A stretch of 64,000 bases of DNA from Actinotalea sp. JY-7876 (GTDB lineage Bacteria > Actinomycetota > Actinomycetes > Actinomycetales > Cellulomonadaceae). The position numbers were made by a program, and so were the translations under genes. Below, piece after piece: positions 50,693 through 58,021 of the stretch (positions are counted from its first letter, which is position 1; every line of letters starts with the position of its first letter). The stretch covers positions 1,054,001 through 1,118,000 of the forward strand of contig NZ_CP059493.1 in assembly GCF_014042015.1 (NCBI RefSeq), read 5' to 3'. Under the pieces are notes generated by a model, which searched no databases, was not told the origin of the DNA, and saw only the letters and a list, made by a program, of their open reading frames with translations.

Positions 50693-52830
50693 GCCGCCGC
50701 CGCGTGCCCCGGCCCTCGTCACGACCCGCCTGTCGCGCCGCGACCGTCGTCGCGCTCGCCGTCGCGCTCGCCTGCACCGCCGCGCCGGCCTCCGCGAGCG
50801 AGAGCGCGGACCCGGGGGGCGGCGGGTCGCCGGCGGCCGAGGAGTCCGCCCGCGAGGCCGCGACCGACCGCGCCGCGGCGGACGACGACGCCGCGACGGT
50901 CCTCGGCTCTGCCTACCCCGGCAACCCGGTGACGGAGCCTTCGCTGGTCGCTGACGAGGAGGACCGGTTGGCGGACGTCCAGACGGTCGGCCGGATGATC
51001 CAGTGGGGCAAGCTCCCGGTGTTCGGCGCGTACCGCCTCAGCACCGGCTCGGCCTACACGCTCGTGCTCACCCGGCGCAGCGAGCCGTACACGCTGTCCG
51101 ACCTCCTGGAGCTCGCACCCCAGACGTTCGTCCGTGAACCGGACGGCGCCTACCTGCTCTCGGAGAACATCGTCGTGCAGCCCGGAGCCCGGCTCGTGAT
51201 GAGCAACACGGGGCCGCTGACCATCCGGATGGCGAGCGACACGGACCGCTTCGTCTCGATCGTGAACATGGGCGGCGAGCTCGAGATCGTCGGCACGGCC
51301 GCGTCCCCCGTCACGCTGACGAGCTGGAACCGCGACTCCGGGACCGAGGACGAGACCACGCAGGACGGCCGCGCGTACGTGCGCTCCGTCGGCGGCAAGG
51401 TGACCCTCGAGGGCACCACCTTCAGCCACCTCGGGTTCTGGAGCGGTCGCACGGGCGGGGTCGCCCTGACGGGCGTCGACCGTCCCAGCGAGGGCGCGCT
51501 GGAGGAGTACGGACGTGACCTCGGTGACGCGGTCGCCTCCAACAACGCCGCCAGCGGCCTCGACGTCCCCTTCGGGACGGTGCCGGACGCCAACCCGACG
51601 GTGGTGGACCCGACCGTGGTGGACCCGGCCGTGGTGGACCCGACCGTGGTGGACCCGGCCGTGCCGCGCGGCGAGGTGCTCCAGGACGCCACCGCCGGGT
51701 CCCCGGTCGAGGGCCTGCTGCCCGCGGGCACCTTGCCGGTGCCGTACACGGACGACGAGGACCCGGAGTACAGCTACGTCTCCGCGAAGGTGGAGGACGT
51801 GACCTTCGACGGGAACGCCTTCGGCCTCTTCATCTCGAGCGCCAACGGCGTCGACATCTCCGGCTCGACCATCACCGGGAGCCTCGTGGACGGCCTGACG
51901 ATGCACCGGTACGTGGTCAACGCGGCCGTCACCGACACGGTCTCGGAGGACAACGCCGGCCACGGGTTCGTGCTCGCCCGCGCGACCACCGGCATCGTGC
52001 TGAGCGAGGTCTCCGCGCGCCGCAACAGCGGCAGTGGGATCGTCATCCGCGGCAGCGCCCTGGCGAACGGGCCGAGCGCGACCGGGATGCCGGTGGGCGA
52101 CTACGGCAACAACTCCGTGAGCAACAGCAGCGCCGACGAGAACGCCCGGTACGGGATCGAGATCATCGGCGGCCGGAACATCAGCCTGAACTCCAACGAC
52201 GTGACGGCGAACGACATGGGGATCGTCGTCCGCGAGGGCGCCTCCGACATCACGCTCGTCGGCAACCACTTCGAGGACAACGTCCGGCACGCCGTGGCCC
52301 TGCGTGACGCTGCCACGGACGTCGAGATTACCGGCAACATCATCTCGGACAGCCCGACCGGGGTGTACGTCCGGGACTCCTCCGCCACCGTCGTGCGGAA
52401 CACCTTGGACGGTCTGACGAACCACGCCGTGACCGCCATCGGCCTCACACCGGGGACGCTCGTCGAGGCGAACACCGTCTCGGGGCGTGGCCCCAGCGCG
52501 GTGGACGTCAAGCGCGCCGAGGGTGCGACCGTGGGCGAGAACGACCTGTCCGACTGGGAGAGCACGAAGCCCTTCTGGACCGCCGTGCGCAACACGCTGC
52601 AGCCGCTGACCCTCATGTGGCTCGCGCTGGGGCTCATCGTCATCAGCACCGCGGTCAAGGGGGCTCGCCAACGGCGCGAACGGCGCCACCCCTACCAGGA
52701 GCAGGCCAAGATGGCCGACCTCGTCGAGGCACCCGTGGACCTCGGCAGGGCCGAGGACCCGCCGGGCGACGGCGGGAAGCACGCGCGCGGCGGGCGCGAG
52801 CTCGTCGATGCCGAGCGGGGCGGACAGTGA
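50689..52830 (+). CDS. Membrane-anchored right-handed beta-helix protein
   Basis: A 713-residue surface protein. The signal peptide ends near ASASES. An N-terminal domain (about residues 90-300) has short beta repeats (LVMSNTGPLTIRM, GGKVTLEGTTFSHLGFW). After a VVDP repeat linker (about 305-324) comes a NosD/AlgG-type beta-helix of CASH repeats (DVTFDGNAFGLFISSANGVDI, GIEIIGGRNISLNSNDVTAN, NTVSGRGPSAVDV). One helix (LTLMWLALGLIVISTAV) and a basic cytoplasmic tail end it. Such helices bind or modify polysaccharides (AlgG epimerase, lyases). Coupled by ATGA to the synthase and by GTGA to the next gene, it probably tailors the exported polymer. Confidence 0.82.
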   Translation: MSRRRVPRPSSRPACRAATVVALAVALACTAAPASASESADPGGGGSPAAEESAREAATDRAAADDDAATVLGSAYPGNPVTEPSLVADEEDRLADVQTVGRMIQWGKLPVFGAYRLSTGSAYTLVLTRRSEPYTLSDLLELAPQTFVREPDGAYLLSENIVVQPGARLVMSNTGPLTIRMASDTDRFVSIVNMGGELEIVGTAASPVTLTSWNRDSGTEDETTQDGRAYVRSVGGKVTLEGTTFSHLGFWSGRTGGVALTGVDRPSEGALEEYGRDLGDAVASNNAASGLDVPFGTVPDANPTVVDPTVVDPAVVDPTVVDPAVPRGEVLQDATAGSPVEGLLPAGTLPVPYTDDEDPEYSYVSAKVEDVTFDGNAFGLFISSANGVDISGSTITGSLVDGLTMHRYVVNAAVTDTVSEDNAGHGFVLARATTGIVLSEVSARRNSGSGIVIRGSALANGPSATGMPVGDYGNNSVSNSSADENARYGIEIIGGRNISLNSNDVTANDMGIVVREGASDITLVGNHFEDNVRHAVALRDAATDVEITGNIISDSPTGVYVRDSSATVVRNTLDGLTNHAVTAIGLTPGTLVEANTVSGRGPSAVDVKRAEGATVGENDLSDWESTKPFWTAVRNTLQPLTLMWLALGLIVISTAVKGARQRRERRHPYQEQAKMADLVEAPVDLGRAEDPPGDGGKHARGGRELVDAERGGQ
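51601..51660 (+). repeat. In-frame 30-bp tandem repeat (two exact copies)
   Basis: A 30-base unit occurs twice in exact tandem, each made of two 15-base halves that encode VVDPT and VVDPA. This gives four VVDP motifs in the linker of the beta-helix protein. Exact DNA identity at third positions suggests recent slippage and a length-variable linker. Confidence 0.85.
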
Positions 52831-54029
52831 CCCGGGGCCGCGCGCTGCGGCTGCTCGCGGGGTCGCTCGTGGTCCTGGCAGCGGGCTGCACCTCCCCGGC
52901 ACCCGAGCCGCCGCCGTCGGACGACGCACGTCCGGAGGCGACGTCGGCGCCGATCGAGCCGGAGGAGAGCCCCGGCGGTGCGCCGGTGCTGGGCGAGGAG
53001 GGCGAGCCGGTCTCGCCGTCGCCCGAGCCCAGCGACGACGAGGATGACGAGGACGGCGACCGGGGTCGCCGCCGCGGCCCCGAGCTGCTCTCCGAGCCCT
53101 CCCCGTTCCCGGAGTGGATGACGAGGCCGAGCCCCGACGACGGGCTGTGCCCGACGCCGACGGTCCGGGTCTCGGACGCGGACGAGCTGCAGGACGCTCT
53201 GGACGACGCGGGCCCCGGCACCGTCATCGGTCTGGCGCCCGGCGTCTACATCGGCAAGTTCGTCACGACGGCGTCCGGCACCGCCGACGCGCCGGCGCGT
53301 CTGTGCGGGGAGGCGGACGCCGTCCTCGACGGCGACAACCAGCGCGGCGGGTACGTCCTTCACCTGGACGGTGCGCAGCACTGGGTGCTCAGCGGTTTCA
53401 CCGTGCGCAACGGCCAGAAGGGCGTGATGGCGGACGGCACGACCGGGACCACCATCAGTGGGCTCACCGTCTACGGCATCGGTGACGAGGGGATCCACCT
53501 GCGGGCCCACAGCACGGACAACCTGGTCGCGCACAACACGATCAGCGACACCGGTCGGCGCCGGGAGAAGTTCGGCGAAGGCGTCTACGTGGGCACCGCG
53601 AACAGCAACTGGTGCCGGATCACCGACTGCGACCCGGACCTGAGCGACCGCAACCAGGTCATCGGCAACGCGGTCTACGCCGGCACGAGCGAGAGCGTCG
53701 ACATCAAGGAGGGCACGAGCGACGGGCTCGTCGAGGGCAACCAGTTCGACGGCTCGACCATCACCGGCGCGGACTCGTGGGTCGACGTCAAGGGCAACGA
53801 CTGGACGATCCGGGACAACGTGGGTCACGGGACCCCGATGGACGGCTTCCAGACGCACGACGTCTACGAGGGTTGGGGCGAGCAGAACGAGTTCCTCGAC
53901 AACGAGGGCTCCCTGGACGACCCGGAGGGCTTCCTGGTCGCGATGCGCCCGGCGAACGACAACGTCGCCCGCTGCTCCAACCGGTTGCTCGGCGACATCG
54001 GAGAGCTCTCGAACGAGCGATGCGTATGA
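52827..54029 (+). CDS. Lipoprotein with right-handed beta-helix (polysaccharide-lyase-like)
   Basis: A 400-residue protein starting at GTG 52827 inside the previous stop (GTGA). The signal peptide ends in LAAGC (Cys about 21). A disordered acidic/Pro region (about 22-110) leads to a beta-helix. Its N-cap VSDADELQDALDDAGPGTVIGLAPGVY, with GTADAPARLCGE, is typical of PL6/pectate-lyase-like and chondroitinase-B-like helices. Repeats follow (WVLSGFTVRNGQKGV, SVDIKEGTSDGLVEGNQFDG, WVDVKGNDWTIRDN). It could cleave, trim or bind the polymer made by the upstream synthase. Catalytic residues cannot be assigned by eye. Confidence 0.8.
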   Translation: MTRGRALRLLAGSLVVLAAGCTSPAPEPPPSDDARPEATSAPIEPEESPGGAPVLGEEGEPVSPSPEPSDDEDDEDGDRGRRRGPELLSEPSPFPEWMTRPSPDDGLCPTPTVRVSDADELQDALDDAGPGTVIGLAPGVYIGKFVTTASGTADAPARLCGEADAVLDGDNQRGGYVLHLDGAQHWVLSGFTVRNGQKGVMADGTTGTTISGLTVYGIGDEGIHLRAHSTDNLVAHNTISDTGRRREKFGEGVYVGTANSNWCRITDCDPDLSDRNQVIGNAVYAGTSESVDIKEGTSDGLVEGNQFDGSTITGADSWVDVKGNDWTIRDNVGHGTPMDGFQTHDVYEGWGEQNEFLDNEGSLDDPEGFLVAMRPANDNVARCSNRLLGDIGELSNERCV

Positions 54030-54105
54030 CGCCCCACGCCTGCTGAGCGCCGTCGGGCCCTACCGACAACCGCTGCTCCACCCACGACCAGCACCACGCC
54101 ACCGG

Positions 54106-54153
54106 ACCCACACACCACCGGACCCCACACACCACCGGACCCCACACACCACC
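54106..54153. repeat. 17-bp tandem repeats before the UDP-glucose dehydrogenase gene
   Basis: The unit ACCCCACACACCACCGG is repeated almost three times (16, 17 and 15 bases). It lies in the only gap of the polysaccharide operon (54030-54206). The C/A-rich strand is the coding-strand sense and would be unstructured in RNA. No gene is present in this gap. Confidence 0.75.
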
Positions 54154-54206
54154 AGCAACCGTCGGCGACGCCGCACGGCGGGTCCGCCACACCCTCAGGA
54201 GGATCC

Positions 54207-55682
54207 ATGAGCACGATCGCCACCCCTGCCGGGCAGCCGGCCGTCGTCCTGCATCCCCGCCTCACCGTCATCGGCACCGGCTACCTGGGCGCGACCCATG
54301 CCGTCTGCATGGCGGCCGTCGGGTACGACGTCCTGGGCGTCGACGTCGACCCCCGCAAGATCGAGGCGCTCAACAACGGTGAGGTCCCCTTCTTCGAGCC
54401 CGGGCTGCCGGAGCTGCTGAAGGACGCGCTCGCCAGCGGCCGCCTGCGCTTCACGCAGGACTTCGCCGAGGCCGCCGAGTTCGGTGACGTCCACTTCATC
54501 TGCGTCGGCACCCCGCAGGCGAAGGGCTCACCGGCCGCGGACCTGTCCTACGTCCACGCCGCCGTCGAGTCCCTCGCGGTGAACCTGCGCCGCCGGGCGC
54601 TCGTCGTCGGCAAGTCGACGGTGCCGATCGGCACCGCCGCCCAGCTGCGCGACCGCATCCATGCCGTCGCCCCCGCCGGCACCGCCGTCGAGCTGGCGTG
54701 GAACCCGGAGTTCCTGCGCGAGGGGTACGCCGTCGCGGACACCCTGCAGCCGGACCGCATGGTCTTCGGCGTGGAGTCCCCGTGGGCCGCGGCCCAGCTC
54801 GCCGCGGCCTTCGCGCCCGTGGTCGACCGGGGCACGCCCGTCGTGCAGTGCGATCTCGCCACGGCGGAGCTCGTCAAGGTCGCGGCGAACTCGTTCCTCG
54901 CCACGAAGATCTCCTACATCAACGCCATGGCGGAGGTCTGCGAGGTCACCGGGGCCGACGTCAACCTCCTGGCCCGGGCGCTGTCCTACGACGAGCGCAT
55001 CGGCGGCCGCTTCCTCAAGCCCGGGCTGGGCTTCGGTGGCGGCTGCCTGCCCAAGGACATCCGTGCCTTCGCCGCCCGGGCCGCGGAGCTCGGGGTCGGT
55101 CAGGCGGTGTCCTTCCTGCACGAGGTCGACGCCATCAACGTCCGTCGACGTCGGCGCACGGTCGACCTGGTCCGCGAGATCTCCGGCGGAAGCCTCACCG
55201 GGGTGAAGGTCGCCGCGCTCGGGGCGGCCTTCAAGCCCAACTCCGACGACATCCGTGACGCCCCGGCCCTGGACGTCGCGCGAATGCTGCACCAGGAGGG
55301 TGCCGCGGTCCGGGTGTACGACCCGCAGGCGATGGCCAACGCCCGCCGTGCCTATCCGGATCTCAGCTACGCGGACTCGCTGCCGGCGGCCGTGCAGGGC
55401 GCCGACGTGGTGGTGCTCCTCACCGAGTGGGAGCAGTTCCGCCACGCCGACCCGGAGATGATGGGCTGGCTCGTCGCGCAGCGGCGGGTCGTCGACGGGC
55501 GTCACGCGCTCGACGCCGATGCCTACCGCGCCGCCGGATGGGAGTACCGGGCGCTCGGCCGGCCGGCCACACCGGCCACCGTGGAGCTGGCGACGGCGGC
55601 GGCCGACAGCCTCGACCTGTCGAGCCGGATGGACCTCGCTGCGCAGCTGCTGCGGCGACCTGCGGTCGACGCCCTCCGTTGA
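54207..55682 (+). CDS. UDP-glucose 6-dehydrogenase
   Basis: A 491-residue UDP-glucose/GDP-mannose dehydrogenase. The NAD site is TVIGTGYLGATHAV (about residues 20-33), the middle contains VGKSTVPIGTA, AWNPEFLREG (catalytic Glu region) and NSFLATKISYINA, and the active-site Cys is in GLGFGGGCLPKD (about 280). The C-terminal UDP-binding domain includes KPNSDDIRDAPAL. The residues favour UDP-glucose, giving UDP-glucuronate, the expected precursor for the upstream hyaluronan-synthase-like enzyme. A perfect AGGAGG precedes ATG. The next gene begins inside its stop codon. Confidence 0.92.
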   Translation: MSTIATPAGQPAVVLHPRLTVIGTGYLGATHAVCMAAVGYDVLGVDVDPRKIEALNNGEVPFFEPGLPELLKDALASGRLRFTQDFAEAAEFGDVHFICVGTPQAKGSPAADLSYVHAAVESLAVNLRRRALVVGKSTVPIGTAAQLRDRIHAVAPAGTAVELAWNPEFLREGYAVADTLQPDRMVFGVESPWAAAQLAAAFAPVVDRGTPVVQCDLATAELVKVAANSFLATKISYINAMAEVCEVTGADVNLLARALSYDERIGGRFLKPGLGFGGGCLPKDIRAFAARAAELGVGQAVSFLHEVDAINVRRRRRTVDLVREISGGSLTGVKVAALGAAFKPNSDDIRDAPALDVARMLHQEGAAVRVYDPQAMANARRAYPDLSYADSLPAAVQGADVVVLLTEWEQFRHADPEMMGWLVAQRRVVDGRHALDADAYRAAGWEYRALGRPATPATVELATAAADSLDLSSRMDLAAQLLRRPAVDALR

Positions 55683-56728
55683 GCGACCAGGGGCCCGGGT
55701 CCGGGCCGGGGCGCCGCACGCGCGGCGTCCGAGGCGGTGGTGGCACGCAGGCCGGTGCCACCACCGCCGTGGCGCTCGTCCTGATCCTCCTCGCCGCCTG
55801 CGGCCGACCCGCCGAGCCCGTCCCGACGGCGTCCGACCGGCCGCCCGCGTTGGTCGCCGGGCGCGGTTCGACCCCCACCGGCGTCGATCCTGTCGACATC
55901 CCTGGCGCGCCGGTCTTCGCCGACCCGCCACCGGAGGCGTCGGCGCACGGACCCTCCGGGGCCCCGTCGTCCCAGCTCGACGCCCTCCTGCCCACGGGGG
56001 ACGAGGTCGCGGCGTGGTCGGCGGCCGAGCTGATCGCCTGGGCGGGCCAGCTGGAGGGTGTCACGCTGCCGGCCGCAGGGACATGGCGCTCGCTGACCGT
56101 CGGCCTGTTCTTCGCGGCGGACGGCAGCGAGCGGCTCGACCGCATCGAGACGGACCTGAAGGTGGCGACGCCGGAGGCGGTGGACGCCCTCGTCGCCCAG
56201 CAGGTGGCGAGCCCGCCGCGCGGCTCGACCGTGCTCGACGTGATCGAGGGCACCGATGAGGACGACGGCCGCCGGACGGTCACGCTCGTCCTGGGGGCGG
56301 CGGGCAGCTCGGCGGCCTCCGTCGACGTCGTCGCCGAAGCCGACGGCAGCATGCTCCACGTCCAGGACCTACCCCGCCGTGACGCCGCACGCCCTGACCT
56401 GTCCGAGGAGCGGGTCCGCGCCCTCGTCTCGCGCCTGACCGAGGGCGCTCGCCCGCAGGACTGGCAGCTCAGGTTCGCGCGGCTCACGCTCGTCCGTGAC
56501 CAGCCGCCGATGGTCATGGTCGCGTGGTCGGCGCCGGGACAGGACGTGCCCCGGGCCGTCACGGCCGCGCAGGCGACGTTCGGCCACCTGACGTTCGAAC
56601 CCGTCCAGGTGAACCAGTACCGGATGACCTCCGACTTCGAGTACCCCGGGGCGGCGACGAGCGGCATGCTCTCGGCCAGCACCGAGAGCGACGGCACCAC
56701 GCGGGTCGAGCTGGAGGCGCGCGGGTGA
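55679..56728 (+). CDS. Lipoprotein of the polysaccharide locus, unknown function
   Basis: A 349-residue frame that opens with TTG 55679, overlapping the dehydrogenase stop (TTGA); no ATG or GTG gives a signal peptide. The lipobox is LILLAAC (Cys about 40). The mature domain has no family I recognise: an alpha/beta pattern with LDALLPTGDEVAAWSAAELIAWAG, GTWRSLTVGLFFAADGSERLDRIETDL and a C-terminal part with TFGHLTFEPVQVNQYRM. Together with the synthase, beta-helix and dehydrogenase genes it could be an assembly or retention factor. It is the last gene of the block and faces prfB. Confidence 0.7.
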   Translation: MSDQGPGSGPGRRTRGVRGGGGTQAGATTAVALVLILLAACGRPAEPVPTASDRPPALVAGRGSTPTGVDPVDIPGAPVFADPPPEASAHGPSGAPSSQLDALLPTGDEVAAWSAAELIAWAGQLEGVTLPAAGTWRSLTVGLFFAADGSERLDRIETDLKVATPEAVDALVAQQVASPPRGSTVLDVIEGTDEDDGRRTVTLVLGAAGSSAASVDVVAEADGSMLHVQDLPRRDAARPDLSEERVRALVSRLTEGARPQDWQLRFARLTLVRDQPPMVMVAWSAPGQDVPRAVTAAQATFGHLTFEPVQVNQYRMTSDFEYPGAATSGMLSASTESDGTTRVELEARG

Positions 56729-56792
56729 GCCCGTGGCCCGCGGGGGTGCCGACAGGCGCTGTCCGATCCTCGCGCGCGGCGCGAACCCCGCG

Positions 56793-57905
56793 TCAGGCGT
56801 CGGCACCGCCGCTGCGCCGCCACCGGATGCCGGCCTCGATGAAGTCGTCGATGTCGCCGTCGAACACCGCGGAGGGGTTGCCGACCTCGTGCTCGGTCCG
56901 CAGGTCCTTGACCATCTGGTACGGCTGCAGGACGTAGGAGCGCATCTGGTCGCCCCAGCTCGCCTTGATGTCGCCCGCGAGCTCCTTCTGGGTGGCCTTC
57001 TCCTGCGCCTGGCGCAGGAGGAGCAGGCGCGACTGGAGCACGCGCAGCGCGGCGGCCCGGTTCTGGATCTGGCTCTTCTCGTTCTGCATCGACACCACGG
57101 TGCCGGTGGGCAGGTGGGTCAGGCGCACGGCGGAGTCCGTCGTGTTGACCGACTGCCCACCCGGCCCGGACGAGCGGAACACGTCGACCTTGAGCTCGTT
57201 CTCGGGGATGTCGATGTGGTCGGTCTGCTCGATGAGCGGGACCACCTCGACCGCGGCGAACGACGTCTGGCGGCGCCCCTGGTTGTCGAACGGGGAGATG
57301 CGCACGAGGCGGTGCGTCCCGGCCTCGACCGACAGGTTGCCGAACGCGTAGGGCACCTTGACCTCGAAGGTCGCGGACTTCAGGCCGGCCTCCTCGGCGT
57401 AGGACGTGTCGAGCACAGCGGTCGGGTACCCGTGGCGCTCGGCCCAGCGCAGGTACATGCGCAGCAGCATCTCGGCGAAGTCGGCGGCGTCGACGCCGCC
57501 GGCTCCCGCGCGGATGGTCACGACGGCCTCGCGCGAGTCGTACTCGCCGTTGAGGAGGGTGCGCACCTCGAGCGCACCGAGGTCCCGGCGCAGGCCGGCC
57601 AGCTCGGACTCGGCGTCGGCGAGCGTGTCGGCGTCGTCCTCCTCCTGCGCCATCTCCACGAGCGTCTCGAGGTCCTCGAGGCGCTGCTCGAGCTCCGCGA
57701 TGCGGTCGAGCTCCGACTGCGCGTGCGAGAGGGCGGACGTGACCTTCTGGGCGGCGTCGGCGTCGTCCCACAGGTCCGGCGCGGACGCCTTCTCCGACAG
57801 GTCGGCGATGCGGGCGCGCAGGCGCTCGGGGTCGGTCACGGCGCGGATGGTGCCGAGCGTCGAGCGCAGGGCGGCGATCTCGGAGGTGAAGTCGGTGGCT
57901 GCCAC
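56793..57905 (-). CDS. prfB: Peptide chain release factor 2
   Basis: A 370-residue RF2 that recognises UGA and UAA. The SPF tripeptide (RISPFD) and the GGQ motif ([16 protein letters not shown]) are present, with the coiled-coil domain 1 ([18 protein letters not shown]). It is a single frame from GTG 57903-57905; there is no CTTTGAC-type programmed frameshift, as known for actinobacteria. TAGCCT at -14 to -9 suggests an almost leaderless mRNA. It is usually near ftsE; here a polysaccharide block separates them. Confidence 0.96.
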   Translation of the reverse strand: MAATDFTSEIAALRSTLGTIRAVTDPERLRARIADLSEKASAPDLWDDADAAQKVTSALSHAQSELDRIAELEQRLEDLETLVEMAQEEDDADTLADAESELAGLRRDLGALEVRTLLNGEYDSREAVVTIRAGAGGVDAADFAEMLLRMYLRWAERHGYPTAVLDTSYAEEAGLKSATFEVKVPYAFGNLSVEAGTHRLVRISPFDNQGRRQTSFAAVEVVPLIEQTDHIDIPENELKVDVFRSSGPGGQSVNTTDSAVRLTHLPTGTVVSMQNEKSQIQNRAAALRVLQSRLLLLRQAQEKATQKELAGDIKASWGDQMRSYVLQPYQMVKDLRTEHEVGNPSAVFDGDIDDFIEAGIRWRRSGGADA

Positions 57906-58021
57906 GACCGTCCAGGCTAGTCGAGCGCGGGAGCGGCGCGATGCGGACGCCCGACCCTAGGATCCTCGGCGGGCGACGAAGCCCCGGCCACGCGGCCGCC
58001 CCCGAGCCGAAGACGAGCGAG

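Noticed and set aside
51601-51660. CRISPR-like repeat
   Set aside because: The units are contiguous with no spacers and lie in frame inside a coding gene.
50689-54029. Alginate epimerase AlgG and lyase named outright
   Set aside because: The beta-helix folds are clear, but I could not assign the catalytic residues, so specific enzyme names are not supported.
57830-57905. Programmed +1 frameshift in prfB
   Set aside because: The frame is continuous from the start, with no early UGA or CTTTGAC site.
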